Source: Zymoseptoria tritici IPO323 | Lineage: Eukaryota; Ascomycota; Dothideomycetes; Mycosphaerellales; Mycosphaerellaceae | NCBI RefSeq assembly: GCF_000219625.1 | Contig: NC_018218.1 | Location: 558,001-622,000, forward strand | DNA: 64,000 bases | Reading direction: 5' to 3' | Shown here: positions 32,101 to 41,207 of the stretch, piece after piece | Layout of the letters: each line of letters starts with the position of its first letter | Position numbering within the stretch: position 1 is the first letter of the stretch | Program-made: the position numbers and the translations under genes | Notes under the pieces: model-generated | What the model was told of the DNA's origin: nothing | What the model saw: only the letters and a program-made list of their open reading frames with translations | The model's database searches: none

Positions 32101-34712
32101 AGGTCGCGTACTCCTTGCTCGTGCTTTCTCAATGCTTCTTGCGTGCGGGCTGTTCGCAGACGTGCTGCTTGCCCACGGATCAGCGCTTGGAGCGAGGAAG
32201 CGTGTTCTACATGCGCAGCCAACTCCTCCTTGACATCCAGATGCAGGGACTTTGCCGCTTGAGCTCGGATGAGTGTTTGGAATTTGATGATGGTCGATTC
32301 TCGTCCCTGAAGTGCACCCTTTGTGCGAGCCTGTCGAAGTCGTTCGATAAGTCCTCTGGCCACAGCTTGTGCCTTGATCACACTGGGTTCCTCAATCTTG
32401 CGCTCGCCATGGAGGTGCCGTTGCTGAAGCCGCTCAATCAAACCTCTCGCGGCCGCTTGGAGTTTGACAACTTCAACGGCAGCCTGTCGAGCAGCAACCT
32501 TCTGCTTCACAGCTAGTTTCCTCACACGAGACCCACGAACATGAGCTTGAAACTGACATATCGTGTCTTCAACGTCCCAAAGCTGATTCATGATGGCGCC
32601 GACTCTCATCCTCTCCATTGCGCCTCTCGCTGCAGCTTGGAACGCCTGCACGCCAGCCTCGGTCTTCTCGTCTCGTGCCTCATGCCAGAGATCACCGGCT
32701 CTCCAACGTCCAAGCGCTCCACGTATTGCTGACTGTAGCTCTCTGAGGCCGTGCCTCTCGGCACGGAGTTGGGTCTTGATAGTCTTGGTCTCTGCTCTTT
32801 GCTGCCGTCCTCGCCAGAGACTCTGGACTTTGATCACATCGGCTTTGTTCTCCTTCCACACCGCCCTCTTCTGATGTAGCTTCTTTCTCACCAGAAACGC
32901 CTTGGAGGCGGCTTGAAATCGACGAGTGGATAAGTCCATCGCAAAACGGAAGTCGAAAATCTCTCGTGCGAACCCACCGCGGGCCAGGGCTTGGAAATGT
33001 GCAATGTGCTCTTCAACATCCCAAAGCTCCTGCATATTCTCACCTAAACGCAATCGCACCAAAGCGCCTCGGATTTGTGTTTGGAGATCCACGATCATGT
33101 GCTCTTGATCAGCAAGAGCTTCCTCTGGCGTGGGCTCGGGTTCTTCCTCGACTTGCATTGCCTCACGCATGCCACCAAAGTTGGGCATCTGAACTCCACT
33201 CCGATCAATGCCTTTCTGGGTCTCTTCCAGCTCGTGATCTGCAAACTCCAGCTGACCAACGAGGTTGCCGATGCGGAAGTCCACGATTCCTTTTCGAAAA
33301 AGGAGCCATGACAATGCGTGGATACAGTAGATGACCTTGGGAATGTTCTTCTTCTCGTACAGATCGATCAATTCGAAGCGGAAGAGCTCGGGCAGCTCGA
33401 TCTCGGCGAGGAACCGGAAGAAGAGGGCAATGTTGTCGGAGTGTCGGAAAGAGAGTGGTGCTGAGCGGAAAATGCGCTGCGACCCGAGCGAGCGCTGTGA
33501 ATCTGGAGGGAGCCTGTGCGCCAGTCGCACGACAACCTCTGCAAGCGTGACACCATCTCGGAGTGCTTCTTCAAGCTGCACGATTGGAGGCAGTTTCGTA
33601 GGGTCAAGGACATCCTCTATCCATGCTCGAGCTTCTCCAATATGACAAAGATACTCGTAAGCTGCGAGATGTTTTCTCTGTGTCTCCATCCATCTTGTGC
33701 TGGTGAATGACGATTTCCCACTCGGCTTGACTGTCCCAGATCGTTGTAGCCGCCGTCTGCCAATCAGTCCCGTGACCTGCTCTTCCGCTGAGTGGACATT
33801 CAGCTCTTCTGTGCTGTCTCCGGCTAGTCTGCTGAGATGCTGCAATTGAGGCGTGGAAGACTTTTTCAGATCGTCGAGTTCGCCGTCTAGTTGTGGTACT
33901 GCAGGATCCGTGGAGTTGAAACGAACGTGGCCTCTTGATCGCGGTCTTGTGCTTGCGCGCATCGAATCAGATCGGGAGAGTGTCGCAAAGCTGTTCTTGC
34001 TGGGAAAAGATGGTGGCGGGCTCGCTGATGTGGGCGGTTCTGGGGAGGATAGACGAGGTGTTGTGTCCGCGCTGAGGCCTCTTGAGTGCGGTTTTGGCGG
34101 AGGAGACATGCCACCATCTCTGCTGCGAGGCCGATGGCTGATGTTCTCTTTTGATTCTGTTCGCAAGTGTGATGTGCCGTTCTGGTACACTGGAGGTCTC
34201 TCCGGCGCCGCGTTCTGTGTGACCGGTCTTAAAACACTCCTGCTCTCGCTCCTTCCAATGCCCGACCGCCAGTCATCATCCCGAATCTTCTTCGGCGAGA
34301 CGTCCATCTTCGGCGTAGACTGCTGGATCTGCTCTGCTTGTTCGCGCTGTTCCCACTTTGCGAATGCTGCGTTCTTCTTCACAGGCGATTCTGATCGGTC
34401 TCTTTTCGCGCTCGGCCGAGTCACGAAAGGATCACTTGCAGAGTCATAGCCGGCGTTGTAGCTAGCGGCACTGTATCCTGAGCTCGCGTTGCTGCTGATG
34501 GTCCCTTGGCGACTCGGAACGGAAGACTGATCGGTGTCGCTGTTGTTGGACCGCGTCGATATCGTGTGCCGTAATGGAGAGGATTTCTGGGGCGAGTGGT
34601 CTCGAAGGTGTCTCGGTGGACTGGGACTGAAAGTCGGTGGTCGCGGCATCGTAGCGGCTTTTCCTCCAGTCGAGGAGGTATCGGGCGCGCTGTCCTCAAA
34701 TGCTCCTTCCAA
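29103..34712 (-). CDS. IQGAP-family RasGAP-related protein (Iqg1/Rng2)
   Basis: A single uninterrupted frame of 1869 residues. The first ~330 residues are Ser/Pro/Arg-rich and probably disordered. A calponin-homology domain lies at about 340-474 ('RAWIEDVLDPTKLPP', 'LRDGVTLAEVVVRL', 'HSDNIALFFRFL'). About 16 IQ-like motifs of the form Q-x4-RG/RA-x3-R occupy about 540-1000 and would bind calmodulin or light chains. A RasGAP-related domain follows at about 1210-1490 ('YIRSPRERAYLKTLLGGMVK'), then the RasGAP C-terminal domain at about 1670-1869 ('FGSYKYSARQLADKGVL'). Fungal IQGAPs recruit actin and myosin to the contractile ring; their GAP domain binds Rho-type GTPases rather than activating hydrolysis. 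Domain order is complete. The lack of introns over 5.6 kb is notable beside its multi-exon neighbours. Confidence 0.93.
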   Translation of the reverse strand: MEGAFEDSAPDTSSTGGKAATMPRPPTFSPSPPRHLRDHSPQKSSPLRHTISTRSNNSDTDQSSVPSRQGTISSNASSGYSAASYNAGYDSASDPFVTRPSAKRDRSESPVKKNAAFAKWEQREQAEQIQQSTPKMDVSPKKIRDDDWRSGIGRSESRSVLRPVTQNAAPERPPVYQNGTSHLRTESKENISHRPRSRDGGMSPPPKPHSRGLSADTTPRLSSPEPPTSASPPPSFPSKNSFATLSRSDSMRASTRPRSRGHVRFNSTDPAVPQLDGELDDLKKSSTPQLQHLSRLAGDSTEELNVHSAEEQVTGLIGRRRLQRSGTVKPSGKSSFTSTRWMETQRKHLAAYEYLCHIGEARAWIEDVLDPTKLPPIVQLEEALRDGVTLAEVVVRLAHRLPPDSQRSLGSQRIFRSAPLSFRHSDNIALFFRFLAEIELPELFRFELIDLYEKKNIPKVIYCIHALSWLLFRKGIVDFRIGNLVGQLEFADHELEETQKGIDRSGVQMPNFGGMREAMQVEEEPEPTPEEALADQEHMIVDLQTQIRGALVRLRLGENMQELWDVEEHIAHFQALARGGFAREIFDFRFAMDLSTRRFQAASKAFLVRKKLHQKRAVWKENKADVIKVQSLWRGRQQRAETKTIKTQLRAERHGLRELQSAIRGALGRWRAGDLWHEARDEKTEAGVQAFQAAARGAMERMRVGAIMNQLWDVEDTICQFQAHVRGSRVRKLAVKQKVAARQAAVEVVKLQAAARGLIERLQQRHLHGERKIEEPSVIKAQAVARGLIERLRQARTKGALQGRESTIIKFQTLIRAQAAKSLHLDVKEELAAHVEHASSLQALIRGQAARLRTARTQEALRKHEQGVRDLQSFSRAMLQRRSIGEKLGALEKVETQLTALQSMSRAYIERQRIFEQLVAMEKQESSIIELQSLARATLLRSQIGQLLAGLEDHEEALTDFQSTIRGFVVRKRFAEKQKHFRENMQKVIKLQSFVRAKQQGESYKSLVSGKNPPLPVVRRHLHLLTDSNLEFEGELEAERLRRQVVESVRRNEMVESYVEGLDVKIALLVKNKITLDEVVKHQKHFGGSASQLLRTGSTLATSTGLDLKALNKNSRKKLIGYEELFFMIQTQPQYLARVFAVLSARGLAEKDSKNMERLILTLFGYAQKAREEYLMVKVLATSSQQTVANCQSIEDYMRQQNGNFQSRLLLNYIRSPRERAYLKTLLGGMVKNGICAQDHLDLESDPLQIYRAILNNEELSTGRPSQRPRDMPREMVIRQEDVRPRYVEHLEDLRDLGDGFFLSLEETLHRMPYGLRYIASEQHRALCAQFPRDDPGHLAMLVGGWLWKVYLLPALKEPEMWGVIDRGLSPLHKRNLAQVTIVLGQVASAGRLFGPENIYLQPLNNWITESLDRWQGCLQHIFDIPPAEEHYDADQFSDLYSRTKPTLYIKLADIFALHSLITDNIAAVAPARDDPIKELLADLGTAKSNESDLGSATNGGEITLTLKSRFTVQEDPNAEARALFTNTKRLVLYIIRVQSGSNLMEILLRPITHDDADRWIALVQEELREKEHSHSHSKPSGSHHKRHPSGFDPRGSFRGGRPMSVYSEAPSSFSEDRRDLLDLQSMTYAELKSSALENILHLENAAVPPQYRVSRNNNYQELLNALAADIRQKHRRRLERQRDVESTRATLSQLDDKATFLEDQLKSYNDYIEQCLHTLASKKGTKNKFLMPFTKQWSHERELERQGRQPKFGSYKYSARQLADKGVLLSWDGLPQDQWGHVDVVISSDEVGVFCLEASSGAMMIPGASEVVLLDDLLQAQFDGKSAVGVFEGQGGRGATQVDGQGKGARLGVNLLLHLVFKKFYKDG

Positions 34713-35176
34713 TCGTGTTGTGTTCCTTCCTCTTCACTCCCTCACTGTCATCGCGCGCGTCCAGCGTGTTCCATGCAAGATATCCAGAACCGGGCTGCAC
34801 AGAAGGAAAGGCGGCAGCGTCAAGCGTATGTAATGTTCGAGGGCAGATTCACGGAGCGAGCGTAGTCTTTGCAGCACGGGATAGACGATGAGAAGTCAAC
34901 GGTTTGGGCGGTCGCGACCTTTGTTTACAAGTACTATTTTGGTGGGGACTTGAGCCGTACGACCACCACGCTAGAGCAAGATCGACCATAGCGCCGGGCA
35001 CAGCCGTCTAATCGATTGGCACGCCTGGACCGCGAAATTTTGACGATTTTGGCTTCTCTCCCTCTCTTCTTCTTCCTTCTTGGGGTAAGTTGACAGTCTT
35101 GAGCCGCCTCATTGTCCTATAACACTTTTGCTAATAACCAACAAGGCGACATCGAACGGACTACCACATTGCGATC
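34713..35176. promoter_or_regulatory. shared divergent promoter, IQGAP and IMP dehydrogenase
   Basis: 464 bp between two divergently oriented start codons. A CT-rich stretch (35055-35080) precedes the IMP dehydrogenase leader. Confidence 0.5.
35085..35145 (+). other. candidate 5'-UTR intron of IMP dehydrogenase
   Basis: GTAAGT at 35085, a branch-site-like 'ctaataac' near 35131 and 'aacaag' ending at 35145 make a well-formed 61-bp intron. It lies 31 bp before the start codon at 35177. Confidence 0.6.
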
Positions 35177-37039
35177 ATGAGCGCCAATGGCAACACCGAC
35201 GGCGACCAGCTAAAGAAGCAGATGACCAATGGCCAGCAGTCCTACGAAGATCCTTCGCGCGCACTCGAGGTCTTGAAGACATACCGGGCCAAGGATGGCA
35301 TCTCTGTGCAAGAATTGATGGACGAGAACAAGCAGGGCGGTCTCACATACAATGACTTCCTGATGCTGCCCGGGTACATTGGCTTCCCTGCCGCCACGGT
35401 TGATTTGACCTCGAAGTTGACGCGCAACATCACACTCAAGACTCCCTTCACATCCTCGCCCATGGACACCGTCACGGAGCACAACATGGCCATTCACATG
35501 GCACTTCTGGGAGGTGTTGGTGTCGTCCACCACAACTGCTCGGTTGAGGAGCAGGCAGAGATGATTCGCAAGGTCAAGCGTTTCGAGAACGGCTTCATCA
35601 CCGACCCAATTGTGATCTCACCCGAGACAACAGTAGGAGAGGCTATCGCGTTGAAGGAGCAGTGGGGATTCGGCGGTTTCCCGGTCACAGGTAGGCCCGC
35701 ACACTCTCATCTTGCTGTCACACCCTGCCCTTTACATGATGCTAAACTTAACATTAACTTTCGTTCAACCAATACTCTTGCGCCAACGTGCCTCGAGTGC
35801 TGTGGAGAAACTTCCGTCTGATTTCACCTCTCAAGTCATACTATCACTGCAGAAGACTGTACGAACAGGGAACTGACATTCCATGTCACAGAGTCTGGAC
35901 AGCTTCGCAGCAAGCTCATCGGTATCGTCACACCCCGAGACACTCAATTCCACTCCGACCACGATGCACCCGTTACCGATATCATGTCCCGCGATCTCGT
36001 CACTGCACCCCAAAATGTGTCCCTCTCAGAAGCCAACGAGATCCTGTACAAGAGTAAGAAGGGAAAGCTTCCTATTGTGGACGGACAAGGCAACCTCATC
36101 TCTCTGCTCTCCCGCAGCGATTTGATGAAGAACCTGAACTACCCTCTTGCGACGAAGGTTCCTGGCACTAAGCAGTTGCTTGCTGCTGCTGCCATTGGTA
36201 CCCGCGAGAACGACAAGGAGCGTCTCACCGCGCTCGTCGAAGCTGGTCTTGACGTTGTCATCCTTGATTCCTCCCAAGGAAACTCTCTCTACCAAATCTC
36301 CATGATCAAGTGGATCAAGGAGAACTACCCCAAGCTCGACGTCATCGGTGGCAACGTCGTCACCCGTGACCAAGCTGCAGCTCTCATCGCCGCCGGCGTT
36401 GACGGGCTCCGCATTGGCATGGGCGCTGGCTCCGCTTGCATCACCCAGGAAGTCATGGCCGTTGGCCGGCCACAAGCCACCTCCGTCTTCCGCGTAGCTG
36501 AATTCGCTGCTCGCTTCGGCATCCCTTGCATCGCTGACGGTGGTATCCAAAACGTCGGACACATTGTCAAGTCGCTCGCGCTCGGCGCCAGCACGGTCAT
36601 GATGGGTGGTCTCCTTGCCGCTACGACCGAATCCCCCGGCGCCTACGTCGTCGGACCAGACGGTCAGCTCCGGAAGACTTACCGTGGAATGGGATCCATC
36701 GATGCTATGGAGGACAAGAAGGCAGGAGGCAAGGGTGACAAGGCGAACAACACCGCCAAAAACGCTGGCACAGCACGATACTTCTCCGAGGGCGACAGGC
36801 TGCTCGTCGCGCAGGGTGTGTCTGGCTCCGTGCTTGACCGCGGCAGTGTTACCAAGTTCCTGCCTTACCTCATGGCTGGCGTGCAGCACTCGCTGCAAGA
36901 CGTTGGAATTGACAGTCTTTTGAAGTTGCAGGAGGATGTCCGGGCTGGCGATGTGCGATTTGAGTTCAGGACTGCGAGCGCGCAGGCCGAGGGCAATGTG
37001 CACGGCATGGTCGGTGTGGAGAAGAAGCTGTACAGCTAG
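35177..37039 (+). CDS. IMD: inosine-5'-monophosphate dehydrogenase
   Basis: Two exons (35177..35690, 35892..37039) with a 201-bp intron encode 553 residues. The reaction is IMP + NAD+ + H2O to XMP, the committed step of GTP synthesis, in the cytosol. Landmarks are '[14 protein letters not shown]', '[13 protein letters not shown]', two CBS domains between about residues 125 and 245 (the first split by the intron, the second with '[13 protein letters not shown]'), '[12 protein letters not shown]', '[10 protein letters not shown]', and the catalytic loop 'GSACITQEV' with Cys near residue 354. Also present are 'CIADGGI', '[10 protein letters not shown]' and the flap-region '[11 protein letters not shown]'. 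The intron is longer than most in the window. Yeast counterparts are IMD2-4. Confidence 0.96.
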
Positions 37040-40000
37040 TTCGCGTCTGCAGAACGAAAGGAGTGAATTGGTCGAAAGGTTTGCGTTCGGAGTCCGTTAT
37101 GTGTGATGTGATGCACGATCGCGTTGGGAGTTTTGGGACGAATTACGGGTTGCTGGTGTCCGTTCTGGAGGCGTTTTGGAAGATTGGAATCGAAATGGAA
37201 AAGTAGCTGTATATATCCTATTGCATTGCACTGTTGTCTCATTGAGCAGATGTCGTAATGTCCTGACAGCAGAGTGTACAACAACGGTATTGCATTCACT
37301 TGTCGGCAGAGTTTCGGATGTCGAATTTCGAGGACACCTTCACAAATCTGAGTGCCATTGCTTCGAACCTCGACCAGCCCACATCGCCGACACAGATCGG
37401 GATGAACCCTTCGCCTGTGATCGGGTCCACGGGTCTCGATCACAAGCTTGAGAGGGAAGTCTCACTTATACCAAGCTACAGGTACCACCCGCCAAGCGCG
37501 CGGTCCCTTGTATCTGGCATCTCACAAAACCTCCGATAGGCGTTCGATCCAGCGATTGCCGAGGTGGCGGTAGAAGCAGCCGTGCATGTATCGGATAGGA
37601 GTACCGGTCATCTGCCGTTCGTTTTGCTGATCTGACATGGAGAAGATCGACGACATCTTCTTTCAGGCGGCGCGGGGACACCATCAGACCACGCAGGGTC
37701 CTACATTCAGCGCAGCTGAAGGGAGAAGCTGCGGAGGCGGTGTGCAAACTGGAGAAAATCGATTCTGGTGTTCTGACGTGGCTTCTGAACCACGGTATGG
37801 CTGAACCGTTACATGGAGCTAACGTCCCGTTTCCACGTTTTTGCGATTGCCCACCCGTGTCACAGACAGAAACACATTCCTGATGGATGGACGACACGCG
37901 TCAAGAAGACCGCTCAATTTCACTCCCAGTTCAACAGTAACAAGTCTGGAAGAACGACGGTCACTCCTTACCGCCTCCAAAGCGAATGTGATTGAAGAGT
38001 GGTGGTGCACTTAAGCTTGCATACGCTTCAAACGTGCCGCCGCCGTCTCGGCACGCACCACGTTGTTGGATCATTCCTGCCGGTGCTCCCGCCGATAACC
38101 CAGGATAGCGCTGCACAGTCTGTGTGTGGCGTGCACATCTCCATCGGGGAGCTTCGTCATTCGGTACCTTACCCTGACCGAAATGCAGCCTTCCACTCGC
38201 GCCCGCGAGGTGGCAGAGGGGATCTGGCCATCCAGCGAATTTGACGAGTCAGGCTCTGCATATTCTGGTCGAGTTACATGGAGATGGACATGCCTTGACC
38301 GCCCAGTGCCGTGTGGCATATTCTTAGATCATGCCGGAGGATTAACTTACCAGATGCTGTACTCTTCATGCGTCCTCCCGCTGACGTCCGTTGTGTTGGA
38401 ACGAGTGAGAGGACTCGAACCAGATCTGTGAAGATTGCAAGGGACGATCGCCTCCTGTCGTTCATGACACAGACCCTGCACGCCAGCAAAGCATCGACGC
38501 GCGAAGCACACTTCGCTACCGTCTGGGTAAAACATTCTGCGTACAGCCGCTGGAGCCCGTTGCATCTCGACGAGTGAAGGAGTCTATTGAAGATGATAAA
38601 GTTGAGAGCCGCATATGTCTATTCCAGGCAATCGCAGCATCGACACGCGCGGGCGCTTTTGGCTACCGATGGTATGAGACATATGCACACAGCCGCTGAT
38701 GCCCGCTTCGATCAGACGAGTGACCGATTCGCCGAAAATGCTAGGACGACTCGTCGAGCAACTCGATGGCACGCCAGCATCATTCAATACACGCTGTTGT
38801 AGCCCGCTACCGGATGATGAGGATGTAGTCCAGACACGGGCCTCAAGACGAGTAAGCAGTCGTTGATTTCAATTCGTGCTGCCAGCGAGAGTCGAGACTT
38901 GCATTTGTCAAGGCTTGCCAGAACTTCTCAGCCCACACTGTGACAATCACGACCGCACATCAAAAGGCCACCGCACAGGAAGTCGCAAATACCAGCGTTC
39001 TCAGCTCGAATGTCAAGTCTTCGCATAGCCAGGATGGCTAGAGTTAACAGCTGCATATGTCCATCGCATGCCACAAACGCTCCTACATGAACTTCCGAGT
39101 CTCCCCAATGCACGTCTGGAACATCTGCAGACACCCGCTAATGGCCGCACATTCGAAGCGAGTAAAGGGTCTGTAGAGCGGTCTCGAAGAAGGGTAGAGT
39201 TGGAGCCGCATTTCTCCGTCGAACGCCACGACCACTTCCCTAGGTTTGAAGTCCGCGAAGACATGCACTTTTGCGCATTACCACCACTTCGTCTGAGACA
39301 AGATGCAGACAGCCCTTAAGTCCCGCTTCAGAGCCAGCGAAGTGAACGAACGGTATGCCGACGGATGCACGGCGGACGCAGGTATGGCGACATGGCCGAC
39401 TGTAGGACGCTGTGGAACTGTAACGAGGATGGGACTGCGGTAGGAGCTTCTTCACAAATGGGCATCCACTTAGCACCAGAACTTCATGCAAAGATATGCG
39501 GACTTGCTCTGCCAATCTGCTGACCTGGCGAGCGCTGTCTGAATCTTGCATCTCTTTGTGCTATACGCACATGAAGTGCGAATGCCCGATTGCAATTTCA
39601 AATACCATCACACCCTTTGAAGACACGACAGCAAGTTTCTGCGTCTTGGAACCATGCATGCATGGCCAGGCTCGAACCAAACTCCTCACGCCTTGTGAGG
39701 ATTTATTCGCCGACAGGGCATAGTTGTGCAATTCTCCGCCTTGGTAGAGTCGCATGCATATGCAAGCCGAATACCAAATTTGGAGGCCTTCAAATCATGG
39801 TTGTGAAGGCTGGGAACCAGAATTCGACGAAGCCCCTCGCTTCATGCTAGAACGCCGCTCACTACCCTTCTAATCTCGAGTCCCATGGCGTGAAGCTGAG
39901 CATATCGCGCACATACACGCCGCCGGCGTGCTCGCTACCATCTTCAATGTGCTGCTGCGTCCACCCGCTAGATCCCGTGCATCAGCAAGCCATCGCAAAC

Positions 40001-41207
40001 CAATGACCAGAATAATAGCGATCACGCCTCGACCAAGTCTGCGAACCGCCGACGTTGATGAACATCAGATCCCGATGATCCAAAAATCCCGAGCGGAAAC
40101 ATATTTCTCGCTACCAAAGAAATGCCGTACCGCTGACACATCCCGCGTGCCAGCCACGCCCACAAGCTCCGACCCCTCCGGACCTTCCTAATTGAGGCCC
40201 TACATCGAACCATGGCGCCGACACACGAGCGGTGACGTGAGGCGAAGGCGGTGCCGCCAAAATATGATTTCCAGTCAGCCGCCGCACCCAAAGAATTTCC
40301 AGGAGGTGTTCAGCTTTTTCGGCACACACCACCGCTGATCCAATCTCTCAGCTCGCCTTGTCTGTGATAGTCCACGTCGCTACCACGCTCAGGGCGGCAG
40401 GTGCGAACAGCCGCTGGCTTCCGGCGCTGTCTTAGATGTCTGGACGAATGAGAGGTCGCAACGGGACGACTGCATTTGAGGCGCCCATGGTGGTGTGCAT
40501 AGGTCATACCGATGGCACATGCTACTGCCGGTGCCTGCTCTGTACCAGACCTCGAGGCCTGTATGCGCACTTCCACTCGTGCCCGAGGGCAAAACGTCGC
40601 TTTCGACCAACAGGAGAAAAGCGATCGACGTGCTGCGATGCATACCACGGGCTTGTTCTCCGACCACATGAACTTTGATGGAATTGCTCACCGCCAGACG
40701 GGATGTATGAGCATTAATAATGCGCGGAAGAAAGGTACGCCAGTATTTCTTCGGACCACGTATGTATGGTTCAGATCGTAGGAGGATTGCTTGCAATTCT
40801 GTCGACAAAGCGCGTCAGCCTGTGCCAAACATGGTCGACGTTGAGCGTACGCAGGATACAGAATACACGACAGACGTTCCTCGATCGAACGTGACTGAAG
40901 TCTCAACAGCCGACCCATGAGGCGCTTCGCATCGCACAGCCATACAAAGCCACAGGCGTGACCGACATCATCAATCTCGATTGAAGCGACTTGCCTCACC
41001 TGGAATAAACGTTCCTTCAGACCTCGCTTATGCATTCAATACTTTGCACCCAGCACCGATGTCTGGTCCCGGTGTATGAAGCTAGGTACGTCCATCACTG
41101 GATTACACAAAACCTAAGAAGCCATTACTGCAATTTCCTCCATGCCCAAAGTCGCTCACGCCTAAAGACGGGTTCATGCAAGAACATCACTCCCAGCTCG
41201 AGATACC
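37040..41207. other. repeat-rich intergenic region
   Basis: More than 4 kb with no supportable gene. From about 38,100 to 40,600 there are many diverged copies of a motif close to 'acagccgctgatgcccgc', usually followed by 'ttcga..agacgagtga'. Clear copies lie near 38180, 38537, 38686, 39128, 39305, 39955 and 40405. A second recurring phrase is 'gcatatgtc' preceded by 'gttgagagcc' or 'gttaacagct' (near 38602 and 39043). The same family recurs at 46.9-47.5 kb in a more regular tandem form. Confidence 0.5.

Noticed and set aside
36026..37003. 325-codon minus-strand frame
   Set aside because: Antisense to the IMP dehydrogenase second exon, which carries the catalytic motifs.
38395..38425. tRNA-like B-box (ggttcgagtcc on the minus strand)
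   Set aside because: No matching A-box, anticodon arm or acceptor stem could be laid out around it.
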